Assembly (NCBI RefSeq): GCF_002423035.1 | Contig: NZ_DIUM01000014.1 | Location: forward strand, 1 to 46,919 | Direction: 5' to 3' | Source of the DNA: Thiocapsa sp. UBA6158 | GTDB lineage: Bacteria > Pseudomonadota > Gammaproteobacteria > Chromatiales > Chromatiaceae | Length of the DNA stretch: 46,919 bases | Part shown: positions 18,335 through 25,700 of the stretch, piece by piece | Numbering within the stretch: position 1 is the stretch's first letter | Layout of the letters: every line of letters begins with the position of its first letter | Made by a program: the position numbers and the translations under genes | Notes under the pieces: model-generated | What the model saw: the letters and a program-made list of their open reading frames with translations, nothing else | What the model was told of the DNA's origin: nothing | The model's database searches: none

Positions 18335-19641
18335 GGTTCGTCGTCCTGCTGCGCATCGGCCGATCTCAGGTCGTTGAAATGGCCTTGATAGCGCGAAGCG
18401 AGCTCGGTTTCCGAAACAAGGCGTTCGCCCTCGCGGCACTGAAAGTCCAGAAGCGAGACCCAGCTCTTCACATAAAGCCGCCTGGCGTCGACCTCGAGAT
18501 TGCGCTCCGAGGCAACCTGTGCCAGCACGGCCGCGTTCTGACTCTGAAGCGTGCGGTCGAACTGCACCCCGAGCGCCTGCTCGCCCACGCCGATCAAGCG
18601 CACCCCGATGGCCGCTAGCAAATCCTCCTGACGATCCAATCGGTCGAGCGGCAGTTGCGCTGCAAAATCGTTGCCCTCGTCGAAACCGGCGCCGACGACC
18701 GCAAGCCTCTGCTGCAGGGCCGGATAGCGTCCAAGCTCATTGAGGATGTCCGGCACGGCCGAGAAGATTCCGAACATCGGCACGCCCCCGGGCACGCCGT
18801 TCGGGAGATCAACCAGCACGCGCATTGCGGAGAGGACGCGCAGCAGCGCCCTGCCTCGCGCGGTAAACAAGGTCTCGACCTCGTCGAAGAGCAAGACCAC
18901 ACCATGGGCGCCGGCCTCGCGTGCGAACCGAATCATCGACAGCAGCAAATTTCGGCCAAGCTCGCCTTTCGCTGCCCCGGTCGGGGTTCCAAGCCGAAGG
19001 GCCAGGCGCTCGTCTTTCGACAAGGTGTCAACATCGCCTTGCAACCAGCGCAGCGCAGCGTCGCCTGCCACGGCCATATCGGGATCCCATTCGGCCCTTA
19101 GCGCCTCGAACATCACGCGCCCGAATGCGTTTTCCGGATGTTGCCCCTCGCGAACCTGGCGCAGCCAAACCGCAAAGGCGGCATCCGGGTTGGATACCTG
19201 ATGCTCTTTCATCTGCAAACGCTTGCGGCTGACGATGCGTTTCAGAAGCGAACGCATTCCGGTGAAGGCCTCATCGCCTGGAAGCTGCAACTGACGGGCG
19301 AACACCCGATAGAGATCCAGAGGACTATCCAGGCTGCTTCCCGGACCACAGGCGATGTAGGCGACCGCAAAGTTTTCATCGAGTGCCCGAGTCCCCAGCG
19401 ACATCAAGAAATGGGTCTTGCCCCCGCCATAGGGCGCGAGGGCCAGCTTGAAATGAGCGTGTTGACGGCATAGACCCCGCAAATACAACGCAGACAGCCG
19501 ATCAAGCCAGCCATCGATACCGACCGAATAGGCCGGAATCACCTGACGCGCACTGCCGAGCTCAGTCGGCGCTTTCCCTTCCGTCCCGAGGACGGCCCAG
19601 AGCTGAAGTGCTTCGCTTCTCTCAAGTAGACTCTCAGACAC
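18331..19641 (-). CDS. BrxD-like (DUF2791-type) P-loop ATPase
   Basis: This 436-aa protein has Walker A APYGGGKTHFL (K75, T76) and Walker B VVLLFDEVETLF (FDEVET at 252-257), followed by ALLRVLSAMRVLVDLPNG and MFGIFSAVPDILNEL. These are typical of the BREX BrxD/DUF2791 ATPases, in which a sensor-like AVP/GTP segment follows the DEVET Walker B. The start codon is GTG at 19641, overlapping the preceding gene by 8 bp, with GAGAGAGGTGAAGTGCC upstream. Tight coupling to the genes on both sides indicates translational coupling and probably a stoichiometric complex. The biochemical role of BrxD is itself poorly known, so I give no specific function. Confidence 0.75.
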   Translation of the reverse strand: MSESLLERSEALQLWAVLGTEGKAPTELGSARQVIPAYSVGIDGWLDRLSALYLRGLCRQHAHFKLALAPYGGGKTHFLMSLGTRALDENFAVAYIACGPGSSLDSPLDLYRVFARQLQLPGDEAFTGMRSLLKRIVSRKRLQMKEHQVSNPDAAFAVWLRQVREGQHPENAFGRVMFEALRAEWDPDMAVAGDAALRWLQGDVDTLSKDERLALRLGTPTGAAKGELGRNLLLSMIRFAREAGAHGVVLLFDEVETLFTARGRALLRVLSAMRVLVDLPNGVPGGVPMFGIFSAVPDILNELGRYPALQQRLAVVGAGFDEGNDFAAQLPLDRLDRQEDLLAAIGVRLIGVGEQALGVQFDRTLQSQNAAVLAQVASERNLEVDARRLYVKSWVSLLDFQCREGERLVSETELASRYQGHFNDLRSADAQQDDEP

Positions 19642-20839
19642 GGCACTTCACCTCTCTCGCGACCGCCGCAGCGGCAAATTTCACGAACTCACGCACCGAC
19701 CCTTCGAAAATCGATTCGGCATAGGTCCGGGCCTCTCGGCCGAACTGCTCCTGCAGGCTCGGAATCCGTTCAACGGGCATTCCGGCTTGACGACCGATCT
19801 CGATGATCCCCGAGCCGAGCTGCAGGAAGAAATCCGTTTCCTGCGGAGATGGTTCGGTCAGCTCGTCCAGGCTGACCCAGACGGCTCGCGGATTGCCGAG
19901 CGGCGCACCGTCGGCATTCCGGAGATCGACGTGCACCCGCTCGATGCGTTGACTCAATGCCTCCAAGCGTTCGCGCGCCAACTCGATAAAATCCTCAACG
20001 ACAGCGTAATGGATCGAGACGCCCCGGAAAGCGCCGACGGCCATGTGGTCGACGAAGTTTCTCAGGTTTGCGAGATGTCCCTGTTGAACAATCGAGAAGC
20101 GCGAACCGAAGGAATGTCCCCGCTCGGTCTCGTCGAACAACAACACCAATCCGGGATAGCCGAGCGCCCACGGCAGCGACAAGAGCGATCGTAGCCAGAC
20201 CGCAGCGTTACGTCGTCCGAGCTTGCCGATCGGCTTCGGAAGATGTGGATGATCCCGATAGAGCGCCCCCAGTCGAACTGCGTAACCCGAATCGGCGCGC
20301 AGCAGCGAAGCCAGGGCCTCGCCGAGAGGCGAAAAGGCCCCCGCCGAGGTTTCGGTCCGCGCGAAGGCGTAGACGAGATTGCGATAGTCCGGGCTCAGAC
20401 CGGGATGCGTGCGCACGGCATGCAACCGGTCTTCGACGTCATCACTCTGCATCAGACCTTGCCTGATCACGCCGCTTAGGCCCTTCGCGCGCACAGGATC
20501 ACCGTTCGTCGCGGGCGCGATCATGGCGTCGGCGATCATCCGATAGGTGTCCTGCATGGACTTGAACGGCGACTGCCCCATGCGGCAATCCACATACGCG
20601 GTCACATAGCCGCTGCGACGCGCAACTTCGCCGATCGTCTGCAGAAAATGGGTTTTCCCTCGGCCATACTGGCCGTAAATAAACTGCAGCTCGCATCCGC
20701 CGCCGGCCAAAAACGGCAGTGTTTCGCGGCTCAGGTGATCGGTGTATCCATCCAAGCCCACGGCCAAATCGAAAGCCGACGGGGCGTCCGGTGGCGTCCC
20801 GACGCTCGCGAGATGGGCCAAAATCTCGATCGGCTCCAT
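19634..20839 (-). CDS. BrxD-like (DUF2791-type) P-loop ATPase
   Basis: This 401-aa protein has Walker A IYGQYGRGKTHFLQ (GQYGRGKT at 56-63), a post-Walker segment VTAYVDCRMGQSPFKSMQDT and Walker B LVLLFDETERGH (235-239). The pattern Y-G-x-G-K-T-H-F-L and the DETE Walker B place it in the same ATPase group as the next two genes, consistent with an old tandem amplification followed by strong divergence. Its ATG overlaps the upstream stop by one base (TAATG). The last residues overlap the GTG start of the following gene by 8 bp. Likely cytoplasmic, with no membrane segment. Confidence 0.75.
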   Translation of the reverse strand: MEPIEILAHLASVGTPPDAPSAFDLAVGLDGYTDHLSRETLPFLAGGGCELQFIYGQYGRGKTHFLQTIGEVARRSGYVTAYVDCRMGQSPFKSMQDTYRMIADAMIAPATNGDPVRAKGLSGVIRQGLMQSDDVEDRLHAVRTHPGLSPDYRNLVYAFARTETSAGAFSPLGEALASLLRADSGYAVRLGALYRDHPHLPKPIGKLGRRNAAVWLRSLLSLPWALGYPGLVLLFDETERGHSFGSRFSIVQQGHLANLRNFVDHMAVGAFRGVSIHYAVVEDFIELARERLEALSQRIERVHVDLRNADGAPLGNPRAVWVSLDELTEPSPQETDFFLQLGSGIIEIGRQAGMPVERIPSLQEQFGREARTYAESIFEGSVREFVKFAAAAVAREVKCRV

Positions 20840-21648
20840 TAGCCTTCGCGCTTCTCGATCCAGAGAACGGCGATGCGATGATTCGTCCCGTCTTGCGCAT
20901 CGAGATTCGGCAGCATCAGGGTCTTGCCTTGACTGATCGTCGCCATATTCGGGGTTTGCGTGCGCAGCAGCTCATCACCGCAGCGCCATCCGTCGCGACC
21001 GAAGCGAGCCAGCTCATACAGGAACTGAGTCAGCGGATAGTCCTTGAACGTCCGACCCTCCGGCTTATTCAAGAAGGCTTCGGAGCGAGCCTGTCGGGCG
21101 AGAACAACGAAAGGATAGAGGGCTCGGACGGCAACGCGCCCGTCTTCAGCATGCCCCATCGTCTTCGCCAATCGCAGCGCATCCTTCAACGTCTGGAAAA
21201 AGACCTCGCGCGGCATGACATCGCATTCAAGTCCGTTCGCCTGTTCTCGAATCAGCTCGAAGAGCGCTGCCCCATTCGCCTCGCTCAGAGTCTCGAACCG
21301 TTCGCTTCCCAGCGCCAATAGGACCAACCGCCCCTTGTAGGAGATCTTGAAGGGGCCGACATGATCGTAGTCAGAAAAGCGCTTGTGCGGAAACTCATGT
21401 TCCCGTGCGGCCTTCAATAGGTCCTCGCGCCGCGACGCCAATGCCTTCTCGAGACGAAGCCGGACGCCTTCCGCCTCTTCTTTCAGATCTTTCGCCAGGG
21501 ACACGAGATCGAGATGAGCACATGCCTTGATTGCCTCCTCGAATGCATCGGCGAGATCTCCGACCGGCAGTGCCTGCTCGGACGACAGCGGCTTGAGCGC
21601 GCGCGATAAGGCGTCCACCGTCTTCTTCCGTGCTGCGAAACTGATCAA
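20839..21648 (-). CDS. Uncharacterised protein, first gene of module B
   Basis: I do not recognise this 269-aa protein. It begins at TTG (21648) with a strong GCGGAGGTTTTGA spacing, which decides the start. Residues ~15-85 are helical and probably coiled (LAKDLKEEAEGVRLRLEKAL, RREDLLKAAREHEF). The middle has a beta-rich stretch (VGPFKISYKGRLVLLALGSE). The C-terminal 90 residues include ALYPFVVLARQARSEAFLNK and end in HRIAVLWIEKREG. No catalytic or metal-binding motif is evident, nor is there a signal peptide or membrane segment. Its one-base overlap with the first BrxD-like ATPase gene suggests that it works with that ATPase, perhaps as an adaptor; that is inference. A 6-bp hairpin (CAGAGC-AGAAC-GCTCTG) lies in its leader. 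Confidence 0.65.
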   Translation of the reverse strand: MISFAARKKTVDALSRALKPLSSEQALPVGDLADAFEEAIKACAHLDLVSLAKDLKEEAEGVRLRLEKALASRREDLLKAAREHEFPHKRFSDYDHVGPFKISYKGRLVLLALGSERFETLSEANGAALFELIREQANGLECDVMPREVFFQTLKDALRLAKTMGHAEDGRVAVRALYPFVVLARQARSEAFLNKPEGRTFKDYPLTQFLYELARFGRDGWRCGDELLRTQTPNMATISQGKTLMLPNLDAQDGTNHRIAVLWIEKREG

Positions 21649-21696
21649 TCAAAACCTCCGCGCAGAGCGTTCTGCTCTGGATCTTGTGAACAAGGC

Positions 21697-21791
21697 GGCC
21701 TTGATCGTTATCCCGACCAGCAGCGCGCACCCCATGCGTCGTCAGGGCTTCCAGCCCTGATCATGTCAGGCCAAGATGGCCTGACGACGCA
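21697..21791. repeat. Island repeat copy 1 with 57-bp palindrome
   Basis: This ~95-bp element starts GGCCTTGATCGTTATCCCG and ends in a 57-bp palindromic unit (21735-21791). The outer arms TGCGTCGTCAGG and CCTGACGACGCA enclose two nested hairpins, CAGGGCTTCCAGCCCTG and CAGGCCAAGATGGCCTG. A second copy in the same orientation lies at 37985-38079 with 9 mismatches by my count. It occupies most of the 196-bp gap between the Rpn gene stop and the first module B gene. It resembles bacterial REP/BIME or MITE-type elements, with no encoded protein. Confidence 0.85.
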
Positions 21792-21844
21792 CTTCTCGCG
21801 CCGTGGTGACTGGAGTTACGAACAAGGCCGACTCAGGACAGAAC

Positions 21845-22696
21845 TCAATGTTCTCCCGTCAACCCGAACACATCCTCCAAACATTGCGCGTCCAGAATCA
21901 GCAGCGCCCATTGTTCCAACTGATCAGGGCGCGCGCTGCGGATCAGCGCTTCGATCTCGGGCGGTACCTGGCCGAAACGTTGCTGGACTAAGACATGCAG
22001 CAGCTTGGCTTGGCCTTCGCCGATGCCCTGCTTGATGCCCTGTTCGGTGCCTTGCTCGATACCTTGCTCGATGCCTTTTTGCTGTGCCATCCGCTCGATG
22101 CTGCTCAAGTAATGCATGTGCTTTTCCTCGTCGAATTGCTGGACTTCGGACCACAACTGCTGCTCCAGTCCCTCGGGCAGCGTCAGGACCCAGTCGATCT
22201 CGAGCTCCGTTCGGCGTGTCCGATAGGCGGCTAAGCTGACCAAGGGAAACCGCAGACTCATGCGGCAACCCCAACGCGCATAGCCAAACTCGCCGTGGTT
22301 GCTTCGACTCGGTTCGCCCAGCACCGCCAGACTCACCACCGGCTTGGCATAACGATCGTAGAGCCGGTAATTGTAGACAAACATGCGTTGAGCGAAATCC
22401 GCTTGGTTGCGCCCCTGGACTTCGACATGCACGAGAAGCCAGTCCTCTTCTCCCTCCAGACTGGTGACACGGATCAGCGAATCGGCCCAGCAACGACCGA
22501 GCTTGGCATCGCGCACCACTTTTTGCAGTTCCTTGTCGAGCAGGCTGTAACCGTGCGTCCAGTCGATACCGGCATGGGCGTCGGGGAAGAAGAAGGCCAG
22601 AAAATCCGGAAAATAGCGTTCCAGGACCGTCTTCCACGGGGAGTCGTAATCAGCCACGACGGCATGCTTGTAGCTACTCAGGGCCGGATCGCTCAT
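21845..22696 (-). CDS. Rpn-family recombination-promoting nuclease/putative transposase (DUF4351)
   Basis: This 283-aa protein has the Rpn/PD-(D/E)XK transposase-like domain: VLERYFPDFLAFFFPDAHAG, GYSLLDKELQKVVRDAKLGR, the Asp in ADSLIRVTSL and the conserved LLVHVEVQGR motif carrying the E-x-Q active site, then MFVYNYRLYDRY. The tail LVQQRFGQVPPEIEALI and QLEQWALLILDAQCLEDVFG is a DUF4351 domain, preceded by Gln-rich repeats (IEQGIEQGTEQGIKQGIGEG). Family members act as DNA endonucleases promoting RecA-independent recombination and are often multi-copy. It lies 51 bp downstream of sspH in the same direction and could be read through with it, but it is more likely a mobile hitchhiker. A truncated copy lies at 8924-9100. 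Confidence 0.88.
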   Translation of the reverse strand: MSDPALSSYKHAVVADYDSPWKTVLERYFPDFLAFFFPDAHAGIDWTHGYSLLDKELQKVVRDAKLGRCWADSLIRVTSLEGEEDWLLVHVEVQGRNQADFAQRMFVYNYRLYDRYAKPVVSLAVLGEPSRSNHGEFGYARWGCRMSLRFPLVSLAAYRTRRTELEIDWVLTLPEGLEQQLWSEVQQFDEEKHMHYLSSIERMAQQKGIEQGIEQGTEQGIKQGIGEGQAKLLHVLVQQRFGQVPPEIEALIRSARPDQLEQWALLILDAQCLEDVFGLTGEH

Positions 22697-22747
22697 GACA
22701 TGGCCGCTTGCGGAAGCTTCATCCGTGTAGGGTTCGTTTGCATCGCC

Positions 22748-25700
22748 TCAGGCACCTTTCGCAAACGCCCGCTCCTCCAGCGCCGTCACATTCACCAACA
22801 GGGGCTTCGTTTGAAGCCCACCGCTTGAGGTCAGCACCCCGCCCAGCGACCAACATTGACCTTTGGTCAGCTTGGCGAGGCGTTGGCTCCATTCGGCTTT
22901 GGAATCGCCGGTGGCTTGACTCAGTAGAACGGCGAAACGGTCGATCTCGGTGTCGGCGGGCTTGAAGAAGAGCTTATGGCCGGCCTGGAAGAGGCGATCG
23001 CGTTGCTCTTGGTTGAATTGGCTCGTGGTCTGCGTGGCGAGAATCAGGGAGAGGCCGAATTTTCGGCCCTCGCGCAGCATTTTGTCGATGGGTGAATCGC
23101 TGCGGTGATCGAGGTTCTGGATCTCGTCGAGCACCACAGGAATAGGTCGATACTGACTCCCGGTGCTGGTCGCGTAGTCGTAGAGATCCCAGAGTGTGAA
23201 CTCGGTGACGAGTCGTTGGATATCGCGGGCCAGCCCTTTGAGTTGAAGCACATGGACCCAGGCGTCGGGCGAGGCGAGCATCTCGGCCCAGGCCGAGTCT
23301 GCACCCTCGCGGAACGGCTCGGATTTGATCAAGGGTTCCAGCTTATTGGCCAGACTCTCGCCGTATTGACCATCGCCGCGCAGTCCGTCCAAGAGCTTGG
23401 GCAACGAGAAGGTGCTGGAGCCGGTGATGCCGGCGTCGATGACGCGCACCAGCGCGGACTGTTGTTGATCGCCCATGGTCTCGAAGACCGAGGTGAAGAT
23501 GCTCGAAACCCGCGTGGCGACGTCATAGGGCTTCTCGTCGACGGCCGGTAACGCAGGGTCGATGACCTGGCGTTGACGTCGAAAGGGGTTCAGCGGCAGC
23601 TTCTCGGTGAAGACGAAATGGTTAAGCGGCTTGGCGATCGCCGTAAAGCGCTCTTCGACCTGATTCGGCAGGAAACCGTCGGTGTAATCGACGATGAGCG
23701 AGCGCAATCCCTGGGCGGCCATCTCGGCGAGCAGGCACTGAATGCCGTATGTCTTGCCCGATCCGGAGGCGCCGAAGGCCAGCAGGTGACGGTTCTGAAG
23801 GCGCTTATCCCCGTAATGCCAATAGACCGGCTCACCGTTGCTCCGGGTGCCGATCAGGATCTTCTCCGGAACCGGGTCGGCCGCAGGCGGTGGGCTCTTG
23901 AGGATTGGATCGACCTTGACCGTAACCGTCGATGTCGCCTGATTCGACATCACGGCCGGCCCGGCCGGCGCCGGTGATCCCTCACCTGGCGGGGTGGCCA
24001 CCATCCGCTCGGGATCCCAGCCCCCGTCGTTCGACGTGCCCTGGACGGGCACCGTTGCCTCGCGGCCGTATCGCACCGGGTCGACCGGCGGCACCTTCAC
24101 TCTGGGTTTCAAGGGCTCCATGCGCCGGACCACATGCCCCTTCCCCGACTCCTTCGGGTTCCCGGGATTAGTCGTCAGCGCGGGTTCAGTCTCCCCTTCA
24201 CCGGTCTTCCGCCCGAACAGCGGCCAGCGCATGATCCGCCGAACGACACCACTCGAGGCATCGGGAACCACTTCCGCAGCATCGGATCCATCGGGCGTGA
24301 TGATCGGTGCGTCGTCGGCCTTCTCGCCCGACGCAGCAACCCCCGTGTCCTCGTCGCGCGAGACCGGCGGAATCACACTCCGCCGCACCACCCGAATCGG
24401 CGTCTCGGTCACGGACGTATCCGCGGCTTCTGCTGCGGGCGACGCTACCGAGACCCCTGCGCGCTCGAAGGACGTCCGATCCGCAGCCTCGACCTTCGCC
24501 GCATCAGACCGGACCCCGACCGGCTCCGTCTCTTCATCTGCGCGCCTGACCGTCGAGCGAATGGCAATCCTCTGCTCGCCCAAGGCCACCGAGCCCTGCG
24601 GTGCGTCCTCCGCGAACAGTGCAGTCAGGCCCTCGTGGCCGAGCGCCACATGCCAGAGCGCGAAATCGTTCGGTACGGTGAACGGCGCCGCAACCACGCC
24701 CGACTGCAGCGCCATCGGGGTCAGCACGGGCTGCGGACCGGCTTCGTTGGTCCAGAAGGTGAAAATGGCGCCCTGCCAGGACATCTCGTAATAGCCCTCG
24801 GCCAGGTTCTCCAAGGCTCGATCGAGCTTGCGCCATTCGATCTCCGAGAGTTGCACGACCGCCCGCGAGGTGACCGCGCGTTGCAGTTGCGCCCACCAGT
24901 AGCGCCGATCGAAGCTCACCCGCCTCAGATCATTGCGATTGGGCGCCAGCAGCGGCATCAGGTGCGCGAGCCCCTCCTGGACCTGGTCGCTCGCCTTGAT
25001 CAGATGCGCGGGGTTCTGTTGCGCGAACTTGCACTCGATCACCACCGCATGCAGCAACGGCAGATCGTTCTCGCGCGGGATCAGGGACAACTGCAACAGA
25101 TCCGGACGGTGGGTGACATCGCTCCCCGCAAACCAGTGCAGCAGCGAATCGACCGGCAGCAGTTGCGACATGGCCGCGTCCGGCACCGCCAGGGCGCGCC
25201 GGATCGCGGCGAAGCCGACCACCTCGCGCACACGCTCGCTGTCGCCCACCACCGCGCGCAGCGCCGAGAGACCGATCACCTCCTCGGCCTCGTTCACCAC
25301 CTTCGCCGCCATGCCGTCCAGCGCGGCCGTGTTCTGATAGGGCATCAGGCCGGCCAACTGACCCCGCACCAGACCGGCGAGCTGCGCCAAGGTGTCCTGC
25401 TGTGTGGAGATCGAGAGATTCAGCTCGCCGTAGTCGCCCAGCCCGGAGGTAAAGCCGACGATCTTGCGCCGCTCGTCCCCCTCTCCGGTGCGCAGAAGGC
25501 GCTTGTCCACGAAGGGATCGATGCAGGCGACCCATTGCGCCTTGGCATGCAGCGCCTCCACGACATCCCGCCATGGTGAGTAGTCGATCTGCCCGAAGAT
25601 CAGATGATCCTTGTGCGGATTCAGATCATGGCGCAGACGCGCCGAGAGATCCGCATGGCGTGTCTGGATCTGCAGGCGCCGATTGCTCAGCAGGCTCTGC

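Noticed and set aside
9147..21648. Module B as a BREX system
   Set aside because: BrxD-like and Lhr-like genes are there, but no PglZ, BrxL, BrxA/BrxB or PglX-type adenine methyltransferase is seen.
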